Assembly: GCA_034933245.1 (NCBI GenBank)
Contig: JAYFNX010000030.1
Coordinates: forward strand, 1 to 14,698
Length of the DNA: 14,698 bases
Reading direction: 5' to 3'
Origin: Pelethousia sp034933245
GTDB taxonomy: Bacteria > Bacillota > Clostridia > Christensenellales > CAG-138
The notes under the pieces are model-generated. The model searched no databases. It was given only the letters and a program-made list of their open reading frames with translations, and was not told where the DNA came from. The position numbers were made by a program, and so were the translations under genes. Below, in pieces: positions 1-6,883 of the stretch (positions are counted from its first letter, which is position 1; every line of letters begins with the position of its first letter).

Positions 1-1684
1 CGCCATAGAATCCGGGGGCAGGCATATCGATGCCTGAAACCTTGGCGGGATCGTGCACGGTTACATCAAAGGTGGCGGAGGTGGATGTGCTGCCATCGTT
101 TAAAGTAAGCGTAATGGTAACGGTTCCATCTTTGAGCGGCGTGAAGGTGACGCTCCGGTTAAAACCGGAACCGCCGGTTGTAATCCCGCCGTTTGGCACG
201 ATTGTCTGGTCGCTTGAGGTGGCCGTTAGCGTTGCGCTGGCGGTAGTGTAATAGGGATAGACCGGCACGGTCAATGCGCTCAACGCCGTGGTCTGGGGGC
301 TGACAGGGGCTATTTTCGGGAAATTGTTGAGGATCACAAAGTTGATATCCTTTATGGTTATATACACGAAGTCCCAGTGCGTATTTACGAATGTAATGGT
401 TACGCCCTTGGCATTTGCGGGGATCTTTTGGGTCAGCGATGCGGAGCCGCTTTGCACAGAAAAGGAAGAGCCGATCGGATTGGTGCATGCAATATCCGTA
501 TAAAAGCGCGCGCTTACCCTTCCATACCCGCTTGGAAATTGTGTGGAGAGCAAAAAGTCCGTTTGCCCGCCATCGATTAAGGAAGAGAATTTTGAAATAT
601 CCAGGTTCTGGCTCATGCTGCTGCTAGGATCGCAAGTGCGAAAGCCGTCTCCCGTGGCGTCGATATTAACCGTATTCCCGGACCAGCTTGCCAAATCGCT
701 GGTTCCATTGCCGTTCTCAACCAAGTTCGTGCCCATGGAAATGACTTTTTGGACAATAAGATGAAATGTCGCTTCGGCGCTCTTGGTTCCGTCGGAGGCT
801 GTTATGGTAATATCCGCCTCTCCGGATAAATTGCCTGCGGGCGTAACGTGCAGCGTCCGGTTGGCGCCGCTGCCGCTTACGGCAATGTTGGCAGTGGGAA
901 CCAGGTTGATATTGGTGCTGGACGCGCTGAACGTAAGCCTGTCAACATCCCCGGCATCGGCATCGCTTATGGTAAAGTTTGCGGTATAGGCGGTCCCGGC
1001 ATCCGTGGTGGCCAATGTGGGAAAATCACCGCCAAAGACCGGGGCGCTTCCGGTGGAAGCATCCATCAGCTTTATGGATATCTGGTCGAACTGGGCATAG
1101 CCGGTTTTAGTCAGGGTTGCGGAAAGGAGTACCTTCAGCTTTCTGGTAGCGGGATTGGCCTGGGTGTTGAGCTGATAAGACCCCATGGCGCCCGATGTGG
1201 TGGCGTTCACGAGTTGCGAGGTTCTCAGCAGGGAGCCGCCCGCATCATATTCCTCTAAAATGACCTTTGCCTCATTGCCGGCGCTGATATTTTGATACAT
1301 GCTGGCGCTGAGCCGAATGGATACGTTTTCGGCGGAAATGGCCGAAAAAAGCCCGCTTCCTTCCGTTCCGGAGAGGGTAATCATCTGGGACATCGTTCCG
1401 GACAAAGGGATGTCCATGCTGGGATTATAAAGGTAAAAATAATTACTGCCTGCGGCCGGGCTCGCCCAGTCCGAATATGCTGCGCTTGAATTCCAGCGGC
1501 TGTATCCGGTATCATCTGTCCAGCCTGAAATGTTCGATACCCCGGCTTCTGCCCCGCCATTGGTCACCAACTCCGTGTTAAGCTCCGTTACCGCATTGGC
1601 AACAGAAAACGGCATTGCAAGCACAAGAAGTGCAAGGACTGTGACGAGCGCCACCGGCAACTTATTTCGCATAAATAGTTTCAT
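1..1684 (-). CDS. Secreted modular surface protein, N-terminal 561 residues (C-terminus off the left edge)
   Basis: The minus-strand frame is open from an ATG at 1684-1682 to the window edge with no stop. An AGGGAG ribosome site lies about 7 bases upstream. Residues 1-31 form a Sec signal peptide: basic MKLFMRNK, a hydrophobic core, then a VANA cleavage region. Residues ~35-210 look like a jelly-roll, carbohydrate-binding-like module (NTELVTNGGAEAG...GW start, aromatic-rich). Residues ~213-312 are a cadherin/Ig-like beta domain (APVFGG opening, ISDADAGDVD, TITASDGT, ending LIV). Residues ~315-452 repeat the first type (GTNLVENGNGTSDLASW), and ~455-545 repeat the second (FPKIAPVSPQTT to ATFDVTV). 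The protein is therefore a two-unit tandem of module plus Ig-like domain. It is probably exported and cell-wall attached, but the anchor is not visible. It could bind polysaccharide or be an adhesin; no catalytic domain is seen. It lies downstream of, and on the same strand as, the sensor kinase, with its own probable promoter. Confidence 0.85.
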   Translation of the reverse strand, partial: MKLFMRNKLPVALVTVLALLVLAMPFSVANAVTELNTELVTNGGAEAGVSNISGWTDDTGYSRWNSSAAYSDWASPAAGSNYFYLYNPSMDIPLSGTMSQMITLSGTEGSGLFSAISAENVSIRLSASMYQNISAGNEAKVILEEYDAGGSLLRTSQLVNATTSGAMGSYQLNTQANPATRKLKVLLSATLTKTGYAQFDQISIKLMDASTGSAPVFGGDFPTLATTDAGTAYTANFTISDADAGDVDRLTFSASSTNINLVPTANIAVSGSGANRTLHVTPAGNLSGEADITITASDGTKSAEATFHLIVQKVISMGTNLVENGNGTSDLASWSGNTVNIDATGDGFRTCDPSSSMSQNLDISKFSSLIDGGQTDFLLSTQFPSGYGRVSARFYTDIACTNPIGSSFSVQSGSASLTQKIPANAKGVTITFVNTHWDFVYITIKDINFVILNNFPKIAPVSPQTTALSALTVPVYPYYTTASATLTATSSDQTIVPNGGITTGGSGFNRSVTFTPLKDGTVTITLTLNDGSTSTSATFDVTVHDPAKVSGIDMPAPGFYG

Positions 1685-1747
1685 GAATACGCTCCCTCAT
1701 AGCAGTGTGGAATGAGACAATACAGGGAGAAATCTGCTTTAATTGGT

Positions 1748-1776
1748 ATTTTATCACAGAAGCGCCAACCTCTCAA
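1748..1776 (-). promoter_or_regulatory. Probable sigma-A promoter of the surface protein gene
   Basis: Read on the minus strand, TTGAGA (1776-1771) and TAAAAT (1753-1748) are separated by 17 bases. Transcription would begin near 1741, giving a leader of about 57 bases to the ATG at 1684. The rest of the 1685-1867 gap is AT-rich. I see no convincing terminator for the sensor kinase there, so some read-through is possible. Confidence 0.5.
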
Positions 1777-1867
1777 ATGTGTTTTTTGTTGCATACTGTC
1801 AGATAACAAGCGCACATCTCTAAAAATCATCTACAATGGATATACATGACAAAATAATAAATTTTAT

Positions 1868-3310
1868 TCAAAACTGAAATACGAATTCGGTACCCTCATC
1901 TAACCGGCTTGTAACCGATACGCTTATGTTATGCCTATCGGCGATTTGCTTGGCGATAGCAAGACCAAGCCCGGAGCCGCTTTTGTTTTCTTCGGACTCT
2001 ACTTTATAAAACCGGTCAAAGATATGAGGAAGGTCTTCCGCCGCGATTCCTTTGCCCTGGTCCTTAATCGATAGGACGCTGCTGTTAAGCGAAACATGGA
2101 TGGTGCTGCCCGCGGGTGAAAATTTAATGGCGTTGTCCAGCACGATCAGAAGCATCTGCCGGAGCCGACCATAATCGCCGGACACCGCCAGGCATTGCGC
2201 ATCCGACGTTTGACGAATTTGAATGCTCTTTTCTTGCGCCAGATGACCGGCGCTTTTTATAATGTCGTCCACAATATCGCAAAGGTTTAGATCCTGCACT
2301 TCGATCTTGAAATCGGTATTCTGCAGCTTGGATAAGTCTAACAGATCGTTTATCAGCCGCTGAAGATAAAGACTTTCCCGGAGCATTTGCTGCTGATAGT
2401 TTTTCACTTGGGCGGGCTCGGTTATCACCCCGTCGCATAGCGCCTCAAGGGAACCGCGCAGAACGGTTACGGGCGTCTTCAGCTCATGAGATATATTGGC
2501 GACGAAATCCCGGCGAAGCTTGTCCAGCTTTTCGCTTTCTTTTTTTGCAAATAAAAGCCGTTCGCTTAGAATGTCGATGGCCCCCGCGAGCTCGCCAATT
2601 TCATCTTTTTGGTCTACGCCGGTTTTAACCGTATAGTTCCCCTCCGCAAGCAGCAGGGTGGAGTTTTTCATTTTATTCAAAGGATTTGTAAAGGTAAGGG
2701 CAAAAAACATGGATAAAACGATGGAAAGAATGAGCGCCGCTAAAATGCTGACAGACAATATGCCGATGCCCTGCCTGGTTGCTTCGTGAACGCCTTCAAC
2801 AGGAGAGTGGAGCAGAACGGCTCCTATAATTTGCCCGTCAACTTGTATCGGCGTTCCAACGGTCAGCGTAGGCACGTTTAAAAGGCTGCTAAAGCCTTCA
2901 CTAAACGTGGTCTTTCCGCTGAATACTTCCTTTACAACATGGTCGGCATCTTGGGGCAAGTCCGCATAATTATAGCTTTGGCCCGCCATCTGATTGTTTG
3001 TGATTAAATTCAGATCTTCATCCACAATCCATACATCGCTCATGGCAATGTCGTCAATAAACCGGAGATATGCTCCAAAGCCGCCTTTTCCGCTTCCGTT
3101 CATCCCTTTGCTTTCGCCGGTGTCGGCGCTTCCCATATAGGTGGATAAAGCGCCGGCTATGGAGACCGCCCGCGCTTCCAAATACGTTTTATTATCCTTT
3201 ATGGTTTGGGAACGAAAGATTGTAATAAATAGAATTCCAAGCACAGAGGAAAACAGAAGCAGGGCGGCTGCAAAATATAACAGCAACTTGCGAGCAATTC
3301 TACTTTTCAT
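1868..3310 (-). CDS. Membrane sensor histidine kinase (HAMP, HisKA, HATPase), 480 residues
   Basis: This is the sensor of a two-component pair; it autophosphorylates and passes phosphate to the regulator encoded just upstream. The ATG at 3310 is chosen because it begins MKSRIARKLLLYF, a basic start before TM1, and has GAGGT about 8 bases upstream. An in-frame start 20 codons earlier lies inside the regulator gene. TM1 spans ~10-33, followed by an extracytoplasmic domain of about 150 residues and TM2 at ~182-206. A HAMP linker runs to ~262. HisKA follows, with phospho-acceptor His275 in ISHELKTP. The ATPase domain has N-box Asn393 (LDNAIKFSP), G1 DQGKG (417-421), F-box FDRFYK and G2 GSGLGL (445-450). 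All key residues are present. The gene overlaps the regulator by 11 bases, indicating translational coupling. The sensed signal cannot be read from sequence; the family resembles BaeS/ResE/VanS-type kinases. Confidence 0.93.
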   Translation of the reverse strand: MKSRIARKLLLYFAAALLLFSSVLGILFITIFRSQTIKDNKTYLEARAVSIAGALSTYMGSADTGESKGMNGSGKGGFGAYLRFIDDIAMSDVWIVDEDLNLITNNQMAGQSYNYADLPQDADHVVKEVFSGKTTFSEGFSSLLNVPTLTVGTPIQVDGQIIGAVLLHSPVEGVHEATRQGIGILSVSILAALILSIVLSMFFALTFTNPLNKMKNSTLLLAEGNYTVKTGVDQKDEIGELAGAIDILSERLLFAKKESEKLDKLRRDFVANISHELKTPVTVLRGSLEALCDGVITEPAQVKNYQQQMLRESLYLQRLINDLLDLSKLQNTDFKIEVQDLNLCDIVDDIIKSAGHLAQEKSIQIRQTSDAQCLAVSGDYGRLRQMLLIVLDNAIKFSPAGSTIHVSLNSSVLSIKDQGKGIAAEDLPHIFDRFYKVESEENKSGSGLGLAIAKQIADRHNISVSVTSRLDEGTEFVFQF

Positions 3311-3995
3311 CCGCTTTGACCTCAAATTTATAGCCAACACCCCATATGGTCGCGATATCCCAACCCTCATGCGGATATTGATCCAGCTTTGCGCGGAGAC
3401 GCTTAATGTGGGAATCTACCGTACGGATATCCCCAAAATAATCGTATCCCCACAGGCTGTTCAGAAGGTTATCACGAGAAAAAACTTTGTTTCTGTTTGT
3501 GGCCAACGTCCACAAAATTTCCGTTTCTTTCTTTGTGAGCAAAACATTGCCGCCGTTGATGGTAACGATGTATTCATCAAGATTGATGGTAAGGCTTAAA
3601 AAAGAAAAGGATTGGCTCTTTTTTACATCCTCCCGCGTTATTCGCCGCAGGACGGCGCGTATTCTTGCCATGACCTCGCCGGGCGAGAAGGGCTTCACAA
3701 TATAATCGTCCGCACCGATATCAAGCCCCATAATCCTTTCAAAATCTTCCCCGCGCGCGGTGATCATAATCACCGGCGTTGCAAACTCTTTCCTGATTTC
3801 GCGGCAGACTTCAAAGCCATCCACCTTCGGCATCATAACGTCCAGCAAGACCACATCGGGATGTATTTTGCGATAGAGGCTAAGCGCTTCCTGCCCATCA
3901 AAGGCAACGTGGGGCGTATAGCCTTCTTTTTTTGCGTATTCCTCCAGAATGGAAGTTATTTGTTTATTGTCGTCGGCAATCAGGATAGTTGACAT
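3300..3995 (-). CDS. OmpR/PhoB-family response regulator, 231 residues
   Basis: This is a DNA-binding output regulator paired with the downstream kinase. The receiver domain (residues 1-~118) has the acidic pair Asp8/Asp9, phospho-acceptor Asp52 in LLDVMMPKVDG, Thr79 and Lys101 (KPFSP). A winged-helix DNA-binding domain follows at ~130-226, with the typical GYDYFGDIRTVDSHIKRLRAKL recognition region (read in two overlapping pieces) and a WGVGYKF wing. The length is standard for the family. The start ATG at 3995 has a near-perfect GGAGGTGA ribosome site 5 bases upstream. The gene is divergent from the NapH-like operon, 178 bases away, which makes that operon and its own promoter the most likely targets. 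This target assignment is inference. Confidence 0.95.
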   Translation of the reverse strand: MSTILIADDNKQITSILEEYAKKEGYTPHVAFDGQEALSLYRKIHPDVVLLDVMMPKVDGFEVCREIRKEFATPVIMITARGEDFERIMGLDIGADDYIVKPFSPGEVMARIRAVLRRITREDVKKSQSFSFLSLTINLDEYIVTINGGNVLLTKKETEILWTLATNRNKVFSRDNLLNSLWGYDYFGDIRTVDSHIKRLRAKLDQYPHEGWDIATIWGVGYKFEVKADEK

Positions 3996-4036
3996 AAAGT
4001 CACCTCCATGGATAGTAAATATACAAATTTATTTTC

Positions 4037-4045
4037 ATTATAACA
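4037..4045 (-). promoter_or_regulatory. Extended -10 promoter of the two-component operon
   Basis: The minus strand reads TGTTATAAT (4045-4037), a perfect -10 with the TGn extension. No good -35 at 16-18 bases is seen, which fits an extended -10 promoter. TTGTCA lies too far upstream. The leader to the regulator ATG at 3995 is about 35 bases. Confidence 0.5.
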
Positions 4046-4086
4046 TATTGGGAAAATGCGTACGTGACAAAAGTATGGTTAATCGC

Positions 4087-4120
4087 TTAAAAAAACATGG
4101 ATTTCATGTCTAAAAAACAT
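4087..4120. repeat. Direct repeats and palindrome in the divergent control region (possible regulator operator)
   Basis: TAAAAAAACAT (4088-4098) and TAAAAAACAT (4111-4120) are near-identical direct repeats. Their CAT ends are 22 bases apart, two helical turns. Overlapping them is the perfect inverted repeat ACATG-gattt-CATGT (4095-4109). OmpR-family regulators bind direct repeats in phase with the helix, and this site lies between the divergent regulator and NapH-like genes. Binding by the local regulator is inference. Confidence 0.4.
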
Positions 4121-4124
4121 AATT

Positions 4125-4152
4125 TTGCCATGGAGCCGAAGTAAGCTATAGG
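4125..4152 (+). promoter_or_regulatory. Possible promoter of the NapH-like operon
   Basis: TTGCCA (4125-4130) and TATAGG (4147-4152) are separated by 16 bases. Start of transcription near 4159 would leave a very short leader before the AGGGGGG ribosome site (about 4161-4167). The elements sit within a 7-base inverted repeat, TTTTGCC (4123-4129) and GGCAAAA (4151-4157), with 21 bases between the arms. The promoter is weak by consensus, which suits an activator-dependent operon. Confidence 0.3.
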
Positions 4153-4173
4153 CAAAAGAAAGGGGGGCAGTCC

Positions 4174-5019
4174 ATGCAGAACCAAAAGAAAAGAGGCGCT
4201 GCCGTAAGGCTGGGCGTCCAGATCGCCGTGTTTCTACTTGTTTTCCTCATCGCCATCAGCAAGTGGCTTGTCGAGGAGGGCATCTTCATCCCGCTATTAT
4301 CCAGCGCATCCCTTCATGCCATATGCCCGTTTGGCGGCGTTGTAACGATTTATGAATTTATAACCACAGGAAGTTTTATTCAAAAAATTCATAACGCATC
4401 GTTTATTCTAATGGGGCTTTCCATGATCGTAGCCGTGTTGTTCGGCACGATCTTCTGCGGCTATATCTGTCCGTTTGGATCATTCCAGGAATGGATTGGA
4501 AAGCTTGGGAAAAAACTTTTTCCCAAAAGGTACAACCGAATGGTACCCGCGAAAATCGACAGGCCGCTGCGGTATCTTCGCTATGCCGTTTTGATTATGG
4601 TCCTTTATCAAACCGCGGTTTCGGCCAAGCTTGTTTTTCAATCGGTTGATCCGTATTATGCGCTCTTTAATTTCTTTACGGACGAGGTCGCCGTATCGGC
4701 TTATATCATGCTCGGCGTGATCCTTGTGTTGTCGCTTTTCATAGAACGGCCATGGTGCAAATACCTCTGCCCGTATGGGGCGCTACTTGGCTTGTTCAAC
4801 GCGATGCGCATCTTCAAAATCCGGCGAAATAAGGACACCTGTATCGATTGTAAAGAATGCGACAGGGTATGCCCTATGCATATTGCGGTGTCCAACAAAG
4901 AGATCATTCGAGACCACCAATGCATCAGTTGCCACAAATGCTTGAGCGAGATCTCGTGCCCTGTTAAAGATACGGTTGTTATTTCCGCTGGAAAGGAGCG
5001 TGCAGCCCATGAAAATTAA
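4174..5019 (+). CDS. NapH/YccM-like polytopic membrane protein with two C-terminal 4Fe-4S clusters, 281 residues
   Basis: This is a membrane electron-transfer protein of the NapH/CcoG/NosR C-terminal superfamily. Hydrophobic segments lie at about 13-30, 75-98, 134-152 and 176-192. The family's membrane-border cysteine motifs are present: CPFGG at Cys51, CGYICPFGSFQEW (Cys95, Cys99) and CKYLCPYG (Cys195, Cys199). The cytoplasmic C-terminus holds a canonical cluster CX2CX2CX3CP (Cys223, 226, 229, 233). A second site has the longer spacing CX2CX2CX5CP (Cys250, 253, 256, 262). Proteins of this type move electrons from the quinol pool or a cytoplasmic donor towards extracytoplasmic acceptors or maturation systems. 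The ATG at 4174 follows a G-rich ribosome site. It is first in a plus-strand unit, divergent from the two-component genes, and overlaps the next gene by 11 bases. The partner oxidoreductase is not evident in the window. Confidence 0.88.
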   Translation: MQNQKKRGAAVRLGVQIAVFLLVFLIAISKWLVEEGIFIPLLSSASLHAICPFGGVVTIYEFITTGSFIQKIHNASFILMGLSMIVAVLFGTIFCGYICPFGSFQEWIGKLGKKLFPKRYNRMVPAKIDRPLRYLRYAVLIMVLYQTAVSAKLVFQSVDPYYALFNFFTDEVAVSAYIMLGVILVLSLFIERPWCKYLCPYGALLGLFNAMRIFKIRRNKDTCIDCKECDRVCPMHIAVSNKEIIRDHQCISCHKCLSEISCPVKDTVVISAGKERAAHEN

Positions 5020-5488
5020 GCCGCAAATTGCGATTTTGATCGTGCTGGTAATCTTTATTTCCGGAATTTTGATCACATCCGCCGCGGGTATCTGGTCAAC
5101 AAAAGCGGCGAAGGTGCCGGCAAAGCTCAAAGATGAGCAGCACGCGGAGGCATACGATCCTGCCGACATCCGGGGGTCCTATACGTTTTCGGATATAAGC
5201 AAATGGTACAATATTCCGCTGGATGACCTATCTGCCGCTTTTGGGATTGACAAGGCAATCGCGTCCAATTTCAAGTGCAAAGATTTGGAGAGCGTGTATG
5301 GGGAATCCCCCGATGAAGTTGGGACAGCTTCCGTAAAAATGTTCACGGCATATTACCTTGGCCTTCCCTATGAACCGGGAGAGGAGACCTATCTGCCGGA
5401 GGCCGCGGTGAAAATTCTGACGGAGAAAGGGAATCTGACGCAGGAACAGCAGGCGTATCTGGAAGCCCATACCGTTGCGGCAAACTAA
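5009..5488 (+). CDS. Membrane-anchored small protein, probable partner of the NapH-like protein, 159 residues
   Basis: I cannot name this family with confidence. The ATG at 5009 is preferred: GGAG lies 10 bases upstream and the protein then begins MKIKPQ followed by a TM anchor (~7-27). The rest is predicted to be outside the membrane. Residues ~53-80 form a motif beginning DIRGSYTFSDISKWYNIP and continuing LDDLSAAFGI. This is a helix-turn-helix-like 'tether and recognise' pattern that I associate, from memory, with proteins encoded beside or fused to NapH-like ferredoxin membrane proteins. A second, looser copy may follow at ~88-140 (CKDLESVYG...YYLGLPYEPGEE). A single cysteine (Cys90) is present and there is no heme or Fe-S motif. 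The 11-base overlap with the preceding gene implies coupled translation and a shared complex. Functional assignment is inference. Confidence 0.75.
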   Translation: MKIKPQIAILIVLVIFISGILITSAAGIWSTKAAKVPAKLKDEQHAEAYDPADIRGSYTFSDISKWYNIPLDDLSAAFGIDKAIASNFKCKDLESVYGESPDEVGTASVKMFTAYYLGLPYEPGEETYLPEAAVKILTEKGNLTQEQQAYLEAHTVAAN

Positions 5489-5593
5489 ATGTCTAACAAA
5501 CAGAAAACAAAAAACACACTTTTGTCAAAACGGATTTGCATAATAAGGGCATAGACAGCGGGAACCCAAAACTTTGGAAGGAAGGTGAATTTG

Positions 5594-6172
5594 ATGAAAT
5601 CAACCAAAAAGCTACTGGCGCTTGGAATGGCGATTATCATAACCAGCGCCGTATCCGTCACCGCATTTGCGGTGGAGACGAACTTCGGTTCTGCCGCGGT
5701 GGAAGAAAAGAAGACCTATACGCTTTCGGAAATGCTGACCTATGCCATACAGGATGAATACCTGGCTTACGCTGAGTATGAAAAGATCATAAGCTCCTTT
5801 GCGGTGCAGCGGCCATTTACAAACATTATGAAAGCAGAGACGACCCACATCGCCTTGCTGGAACCGCTGTTTACCGAATACGGCATCGCATTGCCGAAGA
5901 ATACTGCGGAGGACCATGTCGTTGTTCCCGCCACCCTCCTTGACGCATACAAAGCGGGGGTGGAGGCTGAAATCAAAAATATCGCAATGTACGAAGTATT
6001 CCTGAAGCAGAATTTGCCGGAGGATGTCCGGGCTGTATTTACATCCCTGCAAAACGCTTCCGAAAAGCATCTGACCGCTTTTGAAAGAGGCGTCAGCCGA
6101 TTGGAAGGCAACACCGCCGGCGGGGCCGGGATTTCGGCGGGACAGGGCGGAAACAGCAACAGATGGGCTTAA
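5594..6172 (+). CDS. Secreted ferritin-like DUF2202 protein, 192 residues
   Basis: The ATG at 5594 is chosen because AAGGAAGGTG sits 6 bases upstream; the in-frame GTG nine bases earlier is part of that ribosome site. Residues 1-26 are a Sec signal peptide (MKSTKK, hydrophobic core, AFA cut site), so the protein acts outside the cytoplasm. Residues ~43-170 form a four-helix ferritin-like fold of the DUF2202 type. Its candidate metal ligands are Glu55 (QDEYLAYAEYE), Glu82 and His85 (AETTHIALLE), Glu124/Glu126 (VEAEIKNIAMYE), and Glu157 and His159 (ASEKHLTAFERG). These are arranged as ExnExxH pairs typical of di-iron or di-metal carboxylate sites. The C-terminal ~20 residues are a Gly/Ser/Asn tail. 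It sits 105 bases after the membrane protein gene and 23 bases before the DUF2680 gene. The role is unknown: extracytoplasmic iron or oxidant handling is the reasonable guess. Confidence 0.85.
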   Translation: MKSTKKLLALGMAIIITSAVSVTAFAVETNFGSAAVEEKKTYTLSEMLTYAIQDEYLAYAEYEKIISSFAVQRPFTNIMKAETTHIALLEPLFTEYGIALPKNTAEDHVVVPATLLDAYKAGVEAEIKNIAMYEVFLKQNLPEDVRAVFTSLQNASEKHLTAFERGVSRLEGNTAGGAGISAGQGGNSNRWA

Positions 6173-6195
6173 AAAAATAAAAGGAGAAAAGAAAC

Positions 6196-6672
6196 ATGAA
6201 AAATCTTAAAAAAATCGCTGCAGCCGGAGCAATTGTGCTCACCCTTAGCGTAACATCCATGACCGCGCTCGCCGCATCCGGATACAACACCCCGGCCGAG
6301 ATCGTCGCCAAGCTTGCCGGGAAATCCGTGGAGAGCGTAACGACGCAAAGAGTGGAAACCGGAAAGACGTACGGATCAATTGCCGATGGATATGGCGTAT
6401 TGGATGCCTTTAGGTCGCAAATGCTGGAACAGAAGAAGGCATATTTGGCTCAACAAGTTGCGGCGGGCACAATGACGGAGGAAAAGGCGGATACGATTCT
6501 CGCGGCAATGAAAACGCGGCAGGCTGATTGCGATGGAAGCGGCAGCGGCAGCGGCAGGTTGGGAGCCGGAATGGGCGCCGGGTTCGGCAACCGAACCGGA
6601 AAACAGAATGGCGGCGGCCGGAACGGTTCCGGCTCCGGGCTTGGATCCGGCGCCTGCCTAGTAACCGAATAA
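6196..6672 (+). CDS. Secreted DUF2680 family protein, 158 residues
   Basis: This is a small exported protein of unknown function. An AAAGGAG site lies upstream of the ATG. Residues 1-27 are a signal peptide (MKNLKK, hydrophobic core, ALA cut site). The family signature follows: TPAEIVAKLAGKSVESV, a GKTYGSIAD segment, then QMLEQKKAYLAQQVAAGTMT and EEKADTILAAMKTRQADCDG. The helical core (~32-113) resembles two short helical hairpins. The tail (~114-158) is almost entirely Gly, Ser, Arg and Asn and includes a short (GGCAGC)n tandem run at about 6539-6557 in the DNA; the family usually ends in such a tail. Two cysteines (CDG and ACLV) could pair. It is the last gene before a strong terminator, so it closes the NapH-like operon. 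Confidence 0.85.
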   Translation: MKNLKKIAAAGAIVLTLSVTSMTALAASGYNTPAEIVAKLAGKSVESVTTQRVETGKTYGSIADGYGVLDAFRSQMLEQKKAYLAQQVAAGTMTEEKADTILAAMKTRQADCDGSGSGSGRLGAGMGAGFGNRTGKQNGGGRNGSGSGLGSGACLVTE

Positions 6673-6685
6673 GACATAGATCCTT

Positions 6686-6721
6686 AAGCCCAAGCAAGAA
6701 TTATCTTGCTTGGGCTTTTTT
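6686..6721 (+). terminator. Strong intrinsic terminator of the NapH-like operon
   Basis: A perfect 14-bp stem (6686-6699 with 6704-6717) has a 4-base loop ATTA. It is followed by a T run to 6721, 13 bases after the DUF2680 stop codon. Confidence 0.95.
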
Positions 6722-6735
6722 ATGCGGGCTATGCT

Positions 6736-6767
6736 GCTATTATAAAAATATCTATTTTTATAATAGC
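6736..6767. repeat. Perfect 15-bp AT-rich palindrome between the two operons
   Basis: Arms 6736-6750 and 6753-6767 are exact reverse complements separated by only TC. There is no T tract after it, and a terminator already lies 15 bases upstream. It could be a dimeric regulator site, a transcript-end hairpin or a scar. It lies about 58 bases upstream of the PadR -35 element. Confidence 0.6.
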
Positions 6768-6824
6768 GAGGGTCCGGGATAAGACCTTGTGGATAAAAAA
6801 GAAGCTTCAAAAAATCCAACTACA

Positions 6825-6854
6825 TTGACAGGCGAGGTATTTATAAACTATACT
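6825..6854 (+). promoter_or_regulatory. PadR operon promoter with palindrome at the -10
   Basis: TTGACA (6825-6830) and TATACT (6849-6854) are 18 bases apart. The -10 overlaps the perfect 10-base palindrome ATACTAGTAT (6850-6859), a natural place for autorepression by the PadR protein. A strong AAAGGAGG ribosome site follows at 6867-6874, 9 bases from the ATG. Confidence 0.75.
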
Positions 6855-6883
6855 AGTATTACCTGGAAAGGAGGCCCAAATCC

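Noticed and set aside
848..1258. Plus-strand Gly-rich frame of 136 codons
   Set aside because: Antisense to the surface protein frame, which has a signal peptide, ribosome site and Ig-like modules; no independent evidence for coding.
4123..4157. Riboswitch in the leader of the NapH-like gene, suggested by the TTTTGCC/GGCAAAA arms
   Set aside because: The loop is short, with no recognisable aptamer core, and the proposed promoter lies inside it, so most of it would not be transcribed.
5612..6070. Long minus-strand open frame opposite the DUF2202 gene
   Set aside because: Composition is Cys/Arg/Phe-rich shadow type, no ribosome site, and the plus strand has a clear signal peptide and ferritin-like motifs.
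6537..6660. Gly/Ser repeat tail of the DUF2680 protein as a mis-called or transferred region
   Set aside because: Gly-rich tails are usual in this family, so the GGCAGC run is probably ordinary repeat slippage.
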